Positions 36,606 to 43,999 are shown, counted from the stretch's first letter. The stretch: 47,272 nucleotides of DNA from WJMT01 sp964624145 (GCA_964624145.1 CAZUXT010000027.1:1-47272); one strand, 5' to 3'. Notes: generated from the letters alone by a model not told the origin. Translations and numbers: made by a program.

Positions 36606-37055
36606 ATGAAGGACTGGAAAAATGATCTTGATGATTTTTTTCGTTTACAGCGGGAAAAAGGGGAAAAAGAGGAAAAGAATCGAGGACAGAATGAATCAAA
36701 GGCAATAGAATTTTGCAAGTCCAGAGTAATACCTGCTTTTACGGAACTTAAAGAAGAACTGGAAAAGCAGGGGAGAAAGGTTGATATTTATGAGGGGATT
36801 GGAGGTGATGCATCTATCTCTATAACATATAAAGGTAATGAAGACTTTCATTATGAAATTAGAATAAGCAAGGGACTTCGTCCCATTCCCGAAACCCGTT
36901 ATTTGGACATGAGAAGCGGAAAAACATTAAAAAGTGAAGGTTATTTTAATCCTGGGACTCAAGATTATAGCATTGCGAATATATCTAGAGATGAGATAAT
37001 TAAACATTTCTTACGTGAGTATAAAGACTATGTGGAATATATGACACAGCCCTGA
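36606..37055 (+). CDS. Hypothetical element protein
   Basis: A 149-residue protein not recognised. It has a charged N-terminal region (KEKEEKNRGQNESKAIEFCK) followed by a probable alpha/beta domain (VDIYEGIGGDASISITYKG, FHYEIRISKGLRP). There is no signal or membrane segment. GGGAGG lies upstream of the ATG. As the first gene after the left junction it may be transcribed by the stranded tRNA promoter at 36333-36361. Confidence 0.7.
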   Translation: MKDWKNDLDDFFRLQREKGEKEEKNRGQNESKAIEFCKSRVIPAFTELKEELEKQGRKVDIYEGIGGDASISITYKGNEDFHYEIRISKGLRPIPETRYLDMRSGKTLKSEGYFNPGTQDYSIANISRDEIIKHFLREYKDYVEYMTQP

Positions 37056-37181
37056 TTATTCATCCTAAAATCAATTTTATACGAAAATTAAAAAATATAT
37101 TTCAATATCAAAATTTTATGAAATAACTGGATGAAAACAAAACCTGACTTTTCTGACTCTATAAAAAAGGCTCAATCAACT

Positions 37182-37199
37182 GTTGACATATTTGTCAAC
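37182..37199. promoter_or_regulatory. Palindromic operator at the hicBA promoter
   Basis: GTTGACA and TGTCAAC form a perfect 7-base inverted repeat around TATT. It contains the -35 hexamer of the promoter at 37183-37211, so a bound repressor would block RNA polymerase. HicB-type antitoxins commonly autoregulate, but other element regulators could also bind here. Confidence 0.6.
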
Positions 37200-37211
37200 T
37201 TCTCTTATAAA
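37183..37211 (+). promoter_or_regulatory. Strong sigma-70 promoter of the hicBA pair
   Basis: TTGACA (37183-37188) and TATAAA (37206-37211) with a 17-base spacer, about 56 bases upstream of the HicB-like start. Near-consensus. Confidence 0.7.
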
Positions 37212-37266
37212 TATATATGTAGAATGTATATATGAAATATAAGGTGTTTATGGTAAAGGTTAAAGA

Positions 37267-37590
37267 ATGGTAAATGAATATTTCATCCAATTAACTTTCA
37301 ATTTTAAAAAGGAAGGCAAAAAGTGGACTGCATACTGTGAAGAGCTAGGAACTGCAACTTATGCAAATAGAATTGAAGAAGCGAAAGAAAGAATAATTGA
37401 AGCTGTATTACTACATTTGAATACACTTGAAGAGCTTGGAGAGAGGGAAAGATTTTTTAAAGAAAATAAAATTAAATTATTAAAAAACCCACCTAAGAAA
37501 AAAGATATATTTGTTTCGGTTCCTATGGACCCAGATATATATACCACTCCTTATATCTATCCAATAGAAAGAAAAGTTTTGAATCTTTGA
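37267..37590 (+). CDS. HicB-like antitoxin
   Basis: A 107-residue protein with a HicB-type partial RNase H fold: a beta-strand start (YFIQLTFNFKKEGKKWTAYCEELG), then ATYANRIEEAKERIIEAVLLHLNTLEELGE. The C-terminal tail has no obvious helix-turn-helix or ribbon-helix-helix domain, so whether it binds DNA itself is unclear. Its stop overlaps the TTG start of the HicA-like toxin (TTGA), giving antitoxin-first order and translational coupling. The operator at 37182-37199 fits autoregulation. The pair probably acts as an addiction module or defence cargo for the element. Confidence 0.72.
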   Translation: MVNEYFIQLTFNFKKEGKKWTAYCEELGTATYANRIEEAKERIIEAVLLHLNTLEELGERERFFKENKIKLLKNPPKKKDIFVSVPMDPDIYTTPYIYPIERKVLNL

Positions 37591-37841
37591 GTACTTTACC
37601 AGCAATATCCGGGAATCAATTAATAAAATTATTAGTAAAGAATGGTTGGACAAAAAGGAAGAAAAAAGCCAGGCATGGAATAGCCTTATACAAAAAATAT
37701 AGAGATAGAACTCGAGTAATTATTATTCCAAATAAAAACGACGATCTTCCAAAAGGAACTTTATCAGCGATATTGGGACCGAAACAAGCAAATATTAGAA
37801 GAAAAGGGCTAGAGAAATTGATTGAAAAATACGGGATATAA
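37587..37841 (+). CDS. HicA-like mRNA interferase toxin
   Basis: An 84-residue HicA fold: ISGNQLIKLLVKNGW helix, then the catalytic histidine H30 in KARHGIALYK, strand RVIIIPNKNDDLPKGTLSAILG, and a final helix. HicA toxins cleave mRNA with that histidine. The start is TTG at 37587, four bases inside the HicB-like gene. The highly basic N-terminal loop (KRKKKAR) fits RNA binding. Confidence 0.78.
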   Translation: MSTLPAISGNQLIKLLVKNGWTKRKKKARHGIALYKKYRDRTRVIIIPNKNDDLPKGTLSAILGPKQANIRRKGLEKLIEKYGI

Positions 37842-37905
37842 TAATCAAAGCCTCACAATTATCAGTTTTCCGTCTCTGATGATCAGATTTAATGTTATTT
37901 AGGGA

Positions 37906-38160
37906 TTAGGTATTATTTTTCTTTTTTAATTGCTTATCAATCCATTTTTTTGTGTTTTCAATTATTCTTTGTTCAGCATCCTTTTTAGTATGCCCCCATG
38001 TTTCACCTATTGCAGTACTATCATATTTCCAAAGTATTTTTCTTTCTGGAGAACGCATATATATAGTTTTAGCAGCAAAGCGAAACTCATTTTTTGTTCC
38101 TGGAATTGGAGGGATGATATCATCAATTAATATCTCAAATGTGTAGTTTTTATATTCCAT
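37906..38160 (-). CDS. Hypothetical small element protein
   Basis: An 84-residue protein (MEYKNYTFEILIDDIIPPIPG start) with alternating beta-prone segments, TIYMRSPERKILWKYDSTAIGETWGHTKKDAEQ, and a lysine-rich helical tail. The shape (strand, strand, helix) faintly resembles HicB-type or dsRBD-like domains, but I cannot assign it. It lies 22 bases downstream of the Cys-rich-start gene on the same strand and is likely co-transcribed with it. Confidence 0.55.
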   Translation of the reverse strand: MEYKNYTFEILIDDIIPPIPGTKNEFRFAAKTIYMRSPERKILWKYDSTAIGETWGHTKKDAEQRIIENTKKWIDKQLKKKNNT

Positions 38161-38181
38161 TGATACCCCCTTTTAAATTTT

Positions 38182-38943
38182 TTATGATCTAACCTTATAA
38201 AAGGTAGTTTTGTTTCTAATCCCTTTTTCCGGACATTTAATATTGAAGTTTTTTTCTAAATGATCATGGATCCTTTCCAGATCATCAACGGTTTTTCCTT
38301 GAAATTTTCTCCACAGCAACGCTCTTCTATCAATTCTTTTTTTAGGAAATGAATGAATATAATTTGACACTTCCTGAGCAAACTTGAAATCCTCCCAGTT
38401 TCTTTTCCAATTTTTTTGCAAGTCTGGTTGAGTCTTTATCCACTCTATTTGTCTTATCTCTGATAGTTTATCTATTAGTTTAGGGAAGTTAGAGTGTTTT
38501 ATTTTATAATGCCGGGATGATAGGCGAGGCGAATCAAACAACCTTTCAAAATCAAGAGCAAAATCTTCAAATTCCTCTGTATTATATAATCCTGCTATAA
38601 CCTTTTTAACTGTTCTTATATATGGAGCTTCTTCATAATCAGATGTCTTATATTGCCAGCCTTTTCTACCATATCTATTTATCCTTTTGACTGTTTTCTT
38701 TTCTTTTAAATATTCAAGCTTTGCAATATGAACTAACCAATCAAGAAAAAAAGACATCATTCCAAAGGGCTTCCTCATTCCTTTTATTTTAACTTTTTTT
38801 GAAAGGACATATAAGCAAGCCGGACAGCAGCAGGGAACTGGATGAGTTTGTTTATTCATAAGATTGGACCAGATTTTTTTTGAATCCCAATAAACAGCCT
38901 CATTCCATACTTCTCTTTCTGTCATATTTTGTCGGATTGTCAT
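38182..38943 (-). CDS. Hypothetical element protein with CCCPAC motif
   Basis: A 253-residue protein not recognised. A cysteine cluster CCCPAC at about residues 38-43 could bind metal, though no second pair is obvious until IKCPEKG near the C-terminus. The rest is rich in aromatic and basic residues and predicted helical. Two near-identical starts exist (38943 and 38925, both after AAAATATGACA); the first is used here. It is one of only two genes of the element on the minus strand and is divergent from the XRE-like regulator, so it may be an early or accessory gene. Confidence 0.6.
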   Translation of the reverse strand: MTIRQNMTEREVWNEAVYWDSKKIWSNLMNKQTHPVPCCCPACLYVLSKKVKIKGMRKPFGMMSFFLDWLVHIAKLEYLKEKKTVKRINRYGRKGWQYKTSDYEEAPYIRTVKKVIAGLYNTEEFEDFALDFERLFDSPRLSSRHYKIKHSNFPKLIDKLSEIRQIEWIKTQPDLQKNWKRNWEDFKFAQEVSNYIHSFPKKRIDRRALLWRKFQGKTVDDLERIHDHLEKNFNIKCPEKGIRNKTTFYKVRS

Positions 38944-39050
38944 ATTTTTTTATAACCTCTAACAGGGGAAAGACTGTCATAACAAGGAATCATAAAATAA
39001 TCTTAACATATGATATGATTTTTGTAAATGATAATCACAAGGAAAGAAAA

Positions 39051-39404
39051 ATGATGGATTTAATCACAAAGCTAGAGAAAGAAATGAATCAAAAGAATTT
39101 ATCTGCAGAGGATACAGCTAAGATTATTGGTTGTTCTTTTTCGCAGGTTTACCGCTGGATAAAGAGAGAGAACAAACCGAATTTTCTGTATCGCAAGGCC
39201 GTAGAAAGAGCAATCAAGAAAATGAAGAGGATGACTACCGTTGTGACAATCGAAATGGCTGAGAAAGATCGTGCCTTATACAAAAAACTGAAAAAGAAAA
39301 TTAGTATCCAGGAAAAACGGGCTCTTTTTCAACTTGTTGATGACTATTCAGCATATCAAAAAGAGCTCTCAAGGCTGGCTAAAAAATACAACACTGAAGA
39401 GTAA
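39051..39404 (+). CDS. XRE-type helix-turn-helix regulator
   Basis: A 117-residue protein starting MMDLITKLEKEMNQKNLSAEDTAKIIGCSFSQVYRWIKRENKP, a clear helix-turn-helix in which SAEDTAKIIGCSFSQVYRWI is the core. A coiled, lysine-rich C-terminal half follows. The frame extends to 38880, but AAGGAAAG before 39051 and divergence from the minus-strand gene decide this start. It ends three bases before the excisionase-like gene. Probably the control switch of the element. Confidence 0.75.
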   Translation: MMDLITKLEKEMNQKNLSAEDTAKIIGCSFSQVYRWIKRENKPNFLYRKAVERAIKKMKRMTTVVTIEMAEKDRALYKKLKKKISIQEKRALFQLVDDYSAYQKELSRLAKKYNTEE

Positions 39405-39407
39405 AAA

Positions 39408-39602
39408 ATGACTAAACGCTGGTATTCAATCTCTGAGGCTGCTGAGTATTTTTCCATGAAAAAGTCGACGTTATACAGCCTGGTTGGCCGGGGTCTCATC
39501 AGAGCTGATGCGGTCCTGAGGCTTGGAAGGCAAATAAGATTGGATATCAAGAAGATAGAAGAAAAAAATGAAAAAATATCAGTCCCGCAAAAAAGGCGCT
39601 GA
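39408..39602 (+). CDS. Excisionase-like MerR/AlpA-type DNA-binding protein
   Basis: A 64-residue protein: RWYSISEAAEYFSMKKSTLYSLVGRGLIRADAVLRLGRQIRLDIKKIEE, the helix-turn-helix plus wing typical of HTH_17 excisionases. Small size and position next to the regulator suggest it directs excision with the integrase at 46064. Its end overlaps the next gene by 35 bases. Confidence 0.72.
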   Translation: MTKRWYSISEAAEYFSMKKSTLYSLVGRGLIRADAVLRLGRQIRLDIKKIEEKNEKISVPQKRR

Positions 39603-39909
39603 TCATGTGGGCTTTAGCCGGTCAACAATCAATGGTAGCCAGGAATGGAAAGCTCTCAGTGGACCAGCCAAGATCTTTTATGTCCAACTTAAAGGGCGGT
39701 TCAATGGGAAGAATAATGGAGAAATTCAATTGCCTTATAGTTCAATGAGAGGGGTGAAAGGGTGTTCCAGCTCAAGAACAGCAAACAAGGCTATAAAAGA
39801 ACTGGAGAGGAAGGGCTGGATAGAAAGATCTTATGAAGGGGGCCTTATGGGGAATCCGAAGCTTTATAGAATAACATTCAGGTATGATCATTATGCAGAA
39901 AAAAAATAA
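39568..39909 (+). CDS. Winged-helix protein, probable replication initiator-type
   Basis: A 113-residue protein with WKALSGPAKIFYVQLKGRFNGKNNGEIQLPYSSM and SSSRTANKAIKELERKGWIERSYEGG, a winged-helix pattern common in the DNA-binding part of phage and island replication proteins. No helicase or primase motifs follow, so it would be an origin-binding initiator rather than an enzyme. The in-gene repeats at 39936-40042 directly downstream would be natural binding sites. Confidence 0.55.
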   Translation: MKKYQSRKKGADHVGFSRSTINGSQEWKALSGPAKIFYVQLKGRFNGKNNGEIQLPYSSMRGVKGCSSSRTANKAIKELERKGWIERSYEGGLMGNPKLYRITFRYDHYAEKK

Positions 39910-40306
39910 AAACCAACTTTACTACGTACAACGGTCCCTTTTACCTAGTAAAACGGTTAAGCTGTTTTTAAGGGTTTTTGATTTTAAGCTTCCCCAAGAG
40001 ACCCTTTTACCTAGTAAAACGGTGACCCTTTTACCTAGTAAAGACTATTTATATATAAGCCATATGTATACCCTTTTTAAAACCACTAAAAATAAGAAGT
40101 ATTTTAATTGCGGGTCGAAAAGTGTGCAAATAAAATCCATCAAAAAAGCCTTTCGATGCTTCAGCAAACACCAGGAGAGCACAGGACTCGTTATCAGATG
40201 CATTACCCCAAGAGAAGGGGGTCCCATTGACGGGATTTTTGACGTGCTGGCCTTAGAAATGAATGGATTATCGATGTTATTTGAACGTTATATAAATACA
40301 AAATAA
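39884..40306 (+). CDS. Hypothetical protein containing in-frame iteron-like repeats
   Basis: A 140-residue protein. Its N-terminal part reads LLPSKTV, TLLPSKTV and TLLPSKD because three DNA repeats lie in frame. The remaining ~80 residues (SVQIKSIKKAFRCFSKHQES, GLVIRCITPREGGPIDGIF) look like a small alpha/beta domain I do not recognise. It overlaps the upstream gene by 26 bases; an ATG at 39893 is also possible. The coding sequence may be secondary to the origin function of the repeats. Confidence 0.55.
   Translation: MIIMQKKNKNQLYYVQRSLLPSKTVKLFLRVFDFKLPQETLLPSKTVTLLPSKDYLYISHMYTLFKTTKNKKYFNCGSKSVQIKSIKKAFRCFSKHQESTGLVIRCITPREGGPIDGIFDVLALEMNGLSMLFERYINTK
39936..40042 (+). repeat. Iteron-like repeats, candidate replication origin
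   Basis: Two perfect 22-base copies (39936-39957 and 40002-40023) and a third truncated copy (40026-40042) of a CCCTTTTACCTAGTAAAACGGT unit, containing a near-palindrome TTTTACCTAGTAAAA. Start-to-start spacings are 66 and 24 bases, so all copies lie on similar helical faces and stay in frame. Location right after a winged-helix replication-type gene suggests an origin. Confidence 0.6.
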
Positions 40307-40317
40307 AGAGGTTTTGA

Positions 40318-40761
40318 ATGGAAAATAAACCAAGACTTTCGAAGAAGCTAAAACGTGGAGGCCAGAAGGTCAAGCATGGTGGTTATAGTTTCCTGGTTAA
40401 AGGGGAGCTCCCGGAAAATAGAAAATATATCCTGAAATATCTCTCAGCAGCCAGGGATCAGCTTGTCAAAGATATGGGCCCAACTGAACAAGATTTGACA
40501 GCAGCTCAGATCATCATTATTGACCGGGTGGTCACAAAGCTTGGTGTTGTTCGCTGTATTGAAGAACATATCCGGGAAACTTCAGTTATGCAGGGTCATA
40601 AACTGGCACCCAGCCTGAGACAAAGCTATTTAGCTTATAACAACAGTATCCGGCTGGACCTTCAATCACTAGGAATAAATAAGCGTGCTGAAGAGGTTAT
40701 CGATCCTATCAAATATATTCAAGGTGAGGACAAGGCTTCACAGGATGATGAAGAGGAGTAA
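40318..40761 (+). CDS. Terminase small subunit-like protein
   Basis: A 147-residue protein directly upstream of the terminase large subunit. It has a basic start (RLSKKLKRGGQKVKHGG), then helices with GPTEQDLTAAQIIIIDRVVTKLG and SVMQGHKLAPSLRQSYLAYNNSIRLDLQSLGI, resembling P27-type small terminase or related DNA-binding subunits. An acidic tail (DKASQDDEEE) may contact the large subunit. Assignment rests mainly on position and overall shape. Confidence 0.55.
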   Translation: MENKPRLSKKLKRGGQKVKHGGYSFLVKGELPENRKYILKYLSAARDQLVKDMGPTEQDLTAAQIIIIDRVVTKLGVVRCIEEHIRETSVMQGHKLAPSLRQSYLAYNNSIRLDLQSLGINKRAEEVIDPIKYIQGEDKASQDDEEE

Positions 40762-40767
40762 AAAGGC

Positions 40768-40842
40768 ATGATATTACCCTACTTACATAAAAAACGTTCG
40801 TTATACAGCGATTCTGGGCTTCCACCAGAGGTGAAGGGGTGA
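40768..40842 (+). CDS. Possible 24-residue ORF
   Basis: An ATG at 40768 opens 24 codons (MILPYLHKKRSLYSDSGLPP start), ending just before the terminase large-subunit ribosome site GGTGAAGGGGTG. AGGAG lies about ten bases upstream. It could be a real small gene or a chance frame in the intergenic space. Confidence 0.25.
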   Translation: MILPYLHKKRSLYSDSGLPPEVKG

Positions 40843-40845
40843 AAT

Positions 40846-42345
40846 ATGAAAGATATCATTGAATTCATAGAGGATAAGCAGCTCATAGGTGATAAAAGTC
40901 TTTCTATACCTCAAGAGGTTTCCTTAAAAGTGGTTTATGGTTTGCCTTTAAGCCAGAAAGAGAAGAAAGTCTTCAGACAAATCACAGGGCGGTCTCAATA
41001 CAGAGCTGGTCATGAATATTCTGAAGCGACTTTCATACTAGGAAGAAGGTCCGGGAAAAGCGATAAACTGGCCAGTAATATTGCTTTATATGAAGCATGT
41101 TCAAGGAAACATAAGCTCTCAGTTGGTCAAATAGGTGTTGTTATGATCGTTGCTTCTGAACTTAAGAGACAGTCAAAGATAGTCTTCAATTACTGTCTTA
41201 AGAAACTCGAACGCTCTCCGGTTTTAAGGGGGATGATTCAGAATGTAACAGCAGAAGAGATCCTATTAAATAATGATGTGAGTATACAAGTCTATCCTTG
41301 CAACCTGGCCAGGATCCGGGGACAGAGCCTTATTTCTTTTATAGGGGACGAAGCCGCTTTTTGGAAGTCAGAAGGCAAGTCAATCGATGAAGACGTGATA
41401 AATGCAGCCAGGCCAGGGCTTGATTTTCCTTACAGTAAATTGATTAAGATATCAAGTCCTTACTGGATGAAAGGGGAGATTTATTCTGACTTTAAAAACT
41501 ATTATGGTAAGCCTTCAAAAGACGTGATTGTTTTCAAAGGGGATACACTCACCTTTAATCCTTCATACTCAAAAAAGAAGGTAAAAGCTCTTAAACGCAT
41601 CAATCCAACAGCCTATAAAACTGAATATCAGGCTGAGTTCAGAAGTGACCTATCAGCGATGTACGATCCCCTTGTGATCGATGATGCTGTAAACACATCA
41701 AGGCCCTTAGAACTTCCTTACAGCTCTGATAATTCCTATCAATCTTTTGTGGACGTTGCAGGTGGTGGAGGCCGGGATTCATACGCTCTTTGTATTTCTC
41801 ATAAAGAAGGGGAACGCATTATTATTGATGTTATTCGGTCCCGGAAACCTAAATTTAATCCCCAGGAAGTGACAGCTCAATATTGTGATCTTTTGAAGCA
41901 ATATGGAATAAAATCTGTCAAAGGGGATAAGTTTTCGGGTGACTGGGCTTCAAATTCCTTTCAGAAACATGACATTTCTTATGAACGATCAGAGAAAACA
42001 AAGTCAGAACTTTACCTTGAAGCTGAAGCGCTTTTTAATACTCAGAGGATAGAAATTCCAAAGAAGGAACCGGCACTCTCACAACTCATGATGCTTGTCA
42101 GGAAAACCCGTTCAGGTGGACGTGATTCAGTTGATACAGACTCAGGACAGCCAGAAGATGAAGCGAACGTGATTTGTGGAGCTGCTGTCAATATGGAATC
42201 CGGGAAAAAAGCCGGAGCCGGGGTTCCGGATATGGGAATTAATGACATCTGGGGTGATGGGACAAATGTCCCATCATGGGGATCTGCTGAACACTTCAAA
42301 GAAGTCGTTGACAGTTTTGGACCGGGACGGAAGGAAGAGAAATGA
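40846..42345 (+). CDS. Terminase large subunit (packaging ATPase-nuclease)
   Basis: A 499-residue phage packaging motor. Walker A GRRSGKS is at residues 66-72 and Walker B ISFIGDEAAFW has D168 and E169. The C-terminal RNase H-like nuclease shows the expected acidic residues D303 in FVDVAGGGG, D361 in VKGDKFSG and D438 in PEDEANVICGAA. The chain ends in a glycine-rich tail with VPDMGINDIWGDG (about 460-472). All catalytic residues are intact, so it should be active. No portal or capsid gene follows, which is unusual. Confidence 0.88.
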   Translation: MKDIIEFIEDKQLIGDKSLSIPQEVSLKVVYGLPLSQKEKKVFRQITGRSQYRAGHEYSEATFILGRRSGKSDKLASNIALYEACSRKHKLSVGQIGVVMIVASELKRQSKIVFNYCLKKLERSPVLRGMIQNVTAEEILLNNDVSIQVYPCNLARIRGQSLISFIGDEAAFWKSEGKSIDEDVINAARPGLDFPYSKLIKISSPYWMKGEIYSDFKNYYGKPSKDVIVFKGDTLTFNPSYSKKKVKALKRINPTAYKTEYQAEFRSDLSAMYDPLVIDDAVNTSRPLELPYSSDNSYQSFVDVAGGGGRDSYALCISHKEGERIIIDVIRSRKPKFNPQEVTAQYCDLLKQYGIKSVKGDKFSGDWASNSFQKHDISYERSEKTKSELYLEAEALFNTQRIEIPKKEPALSQLMMLVRKTRSGGRDSVDTDSGQPEDEANVICGAAVNMESGKKAGAGVPDMGINDIWGDGTNVPSWGSAEHFKEVVDSFGPGRKEEK

Positions 42346-42539
42346 ACTTTAAAGAACTTTTAAAACTTTCAATTTGGGCCGGTGTTAAATACCGGAAGTC
42401 AAAGAGAAGGGAATACCTTTCCACAAATGACTTGAATTCTGAGGGAAAACTCAAAGCTAACTATAAAAATCAAAGAAATAAAAAGGAAGACACATCCGGT
42501 ATTTCAGATGTTGGAACTCATGACATCTGGCCGGATTAA
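42342..42539 (+). CDS. Small element protein sharing a C-terminal DIW motif with the terminase
   Basis: A 65-residue basic protein (FKELLKLSIWAGVKYRKSKRREYL start) overlapping the terminase stop by four bases (ATGA). Its last 15 residues, TSGISDVGTHDIWPD, match the terminase tail PDMGINDIW at D, G and DIW. I do not recognise the family. It may be an accessory of the packaging motor or a binding peptide for a shared partner. Confidence 0.6.
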   Translation: MNFKELLKLSIWAGVKYRKSKRREYLSTNDLNSEGKLKANYKNQRNKKEDTSGISDVGTHDIWPD

Positions 42540-42560
42540 AAAAAATATGGAGGTAAAAAA

Positions 42561-42686
42561 ATGAAAGAAAAATTCATTACTACCAGAGAAGTTGATCTTG
42601 AAAAAATTGAAGAAAAGAAAAAAAGAGAGCAGGAAATTGAGGAAATGAAAAAAGCCAATGAGGAGGAGGAAGAAGACAATGAGTGA
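42561..42686 (+). CDS. Small charged protein (41 residues)
   Basis: ATG at 42561 after a GGAGG site opens 41 codons: MKEKFITTREVDLEKIEEKK, then a glutamate-rich helix. It overlaps the next gene by eight bases, suggesting translational coupling. Its extreme acidic and lysine content predicts one amphipathic or coiled helix; no function can be named. Confidence 0.55.
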   Translation: MKEKFITTREVDLEKIEEKKKREQEIEEMKKANEEEEEDNE

Positions 42687-43524
42687 AGGAATTGAAATCA
42701 GAACAATCCCGGATTTAGTCAAACGAGTTAAATATGAATGGGAGAAAAAAGAAAAAGAGGCATCGCACAGACGGAAAGAGCTTGAAGAAAACATACGTGG
42801 AGCGTTGAGAAAAGAAAAGGAACTGATCGCTGATATTAAAAAAGCTGAGTCAGTCGTTTCTAAAATGGAAAATGACTATGCAGAACTTGAGTCAAAGCTC
42901 TTAGAGGAAAAGGAAAAAGAAATCAAAAAGGGCATCCCTTTAGAAAAAGATGTCAGGGAGGGGAAAATTTCTCTCAAAGAATTTCAGAAAAAAGGAAAAT
43001 ATGAAGCGGATATAAAAAAACAGGTCGTTAAAGAAACACAAAAAGAACTTGAGCAGTCACTTGAGGTCATAAGAAAAGAGCGTATTTCTATCATGAACAT
43101 TGAACATGAACTCTTAAAGACTCAGCACAGAGTGCGACAGCTTCTTTTACAGCCTGGGGTGATTTTGAAAGAGACACTCAAAAATCTTAAGGAATTTGCT
43201 GATAGAGAAATGGGGCTTTTCTATGAGGATTATGCCTCAACACGAGAAGCACTCCAGCAGATAGAACATAAGCTGCATCTTACAGAAGGAAAAACCCTGA
43301 CTCCTGGTTATCGTTGGGACCGGATGCCTGTCACAGAGGCTAAGAGAATCCAGTTCGATCCGATTCTACCAAAGAGCTTAGTCCCTTCTTTACTTCAGCA
43401 GATCTCAAAGTTCAATGAGGATGACAGCGTTTCAGTTGTCCTGACTCTCCGGCCTCTGAGCGTTGATGTTTCTTCTTTTGGCACGTATAGGCTTCCTTCA
43501 GACAAAATCAAAATTATGGAGTGA
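42679..43524 (+). CDS. Coiled-coil element protein
   Basis: A 281-residue protein with a long coiled-coil (about residues 10-185, e.g. VVSKMENDYAELESKLLEEK). A C-terminal globular part follows, with TLTPGYRWDRMPVTEAKRIQ and VVLTLRPLSVDVSSFGTYRLP. I start it at 42679 (MSEGIEIRTIPD) because AGGAGGAGG lies just upstream; an earlier ATG at 42658 would put that ribosome site inside the gene. Scaffold- or tether-like architecture, but no homology claim. Confidence 0.7.
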   Translation: MSEGIEIRTIPDLVKRVKYEWEKKEKEASHRRKELEENIRGALRKEKELIADIKKAESVVSKMENDYAELESKLLEEKEKEIKKGIPLEKDVREGKISLKEFQKKGKYEADIKKQVVKETQKELEQSLEVIRKERISIMNIEHELLKTQHRVRQLLLQPGVILKETLKNLKEFADREMGLFYEDYASTREALQQIEHKLHLTEGKTLTPGYRWDRMPVTEAKRIQFDPILPKSLVPSLLQQISKFNEDDSVSVVLTLRPLSVDVSSFGTYRLPSDKIKIME

Positions 43525-43682
43525 TGACAATGGAACAAAAAACAAAGGAAAAAGAAAAAGAGAAGGTTTGTCCGCTCAATCCAGAGCTTAGGTGTGAGGA
43601 CTGCAAATTTTATCAACCTTATCCAGGCGGTAGAGGGAAAAAAGCCTGTTTGTTTATGCAGCTAATAGGTGATCGGCTATGA
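43524..43682 (+). CDS. Small four-cysteine protein
   Basis: ATG at 43524 overlaps the preceding stop (TGATG) and opens 52 residues. Cysteines lie in EKVCPL, LRCEDC and KKACLF, a C-x7-C-x2-C-x14-16-C spacing that could bind zinc or an iron-sulfur cluster. Its stop overlaps the next ATG by four bases. Such small Cys-rich proteins are common in phage DNA-handling operons; function unknown. Confidence 0.6.
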   Translation: MTMEQKTKEKEKEKVCPLNPELRCEDCKFYQPYPGGRGKKACLFMQLIGDRL

Positions 43683-43999
43683 GTGAAAAAATAGACACAT
43701 TAGAGCTGATATCACAAATAAGGCTCCGGGGAATTAGACCATCTCAGATATTCACAAGAGATGAATTTGAAAAGGATCCAGACTTCAGCAAAGTCATTAA
43801 AGCTGAAGTTGATTATCAGCTTTGGTTAAAGGATCAAGAGACAAATAAAAAGGAGGAAAAATTGAAAGAAGAAAATGAATTAATTCCCGGCTATGAGGAA
43901 GAAAAAAAGGGAAAAAAGAAAGAGGAGGAAAACGAGCTTATACCTGATTCAGATAATGATTTAAAAAATGAAAACGGGAATGAACTTATCCCAGAATAG
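43679..43999 (+). CDS. Element protein with repeated ENELIP motifs
   Basis: A 106-residue protein. The first 55 residues look folded (KIDTLELISQIRLRGIRPSQIFTRDEF). The rest is a low-complexity glutamate/lysine linker carrying three copies of a motif, KEENELIPGYEEE, EEENELIPDSDN and NGNELIPE at the very C-terminus. Repeated short motifs in a disordered tail suggest multivalent binding to a partner. It closes the coupled gene cluster; the structured region 43999-44130 follows. Confidence 0.65.
   Translation: MSEKIDTLELISQIRLRGIRPSQIFTRDEFEKDPDFSKVIKAEVDYQLWLKDQETNKKEEKLKEENELIPGYEEEKKGKKKEEENELIPDSDNDLKNENGNELIPE

Noticed and set aside
39936..40042. Possible CRISPR array
   Set aside because: Only two full repeats and a partial one, of 22 bases with spacings of 66 and 24 bases, inside a coding frame and without cas genes. 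Better explained as iterons.
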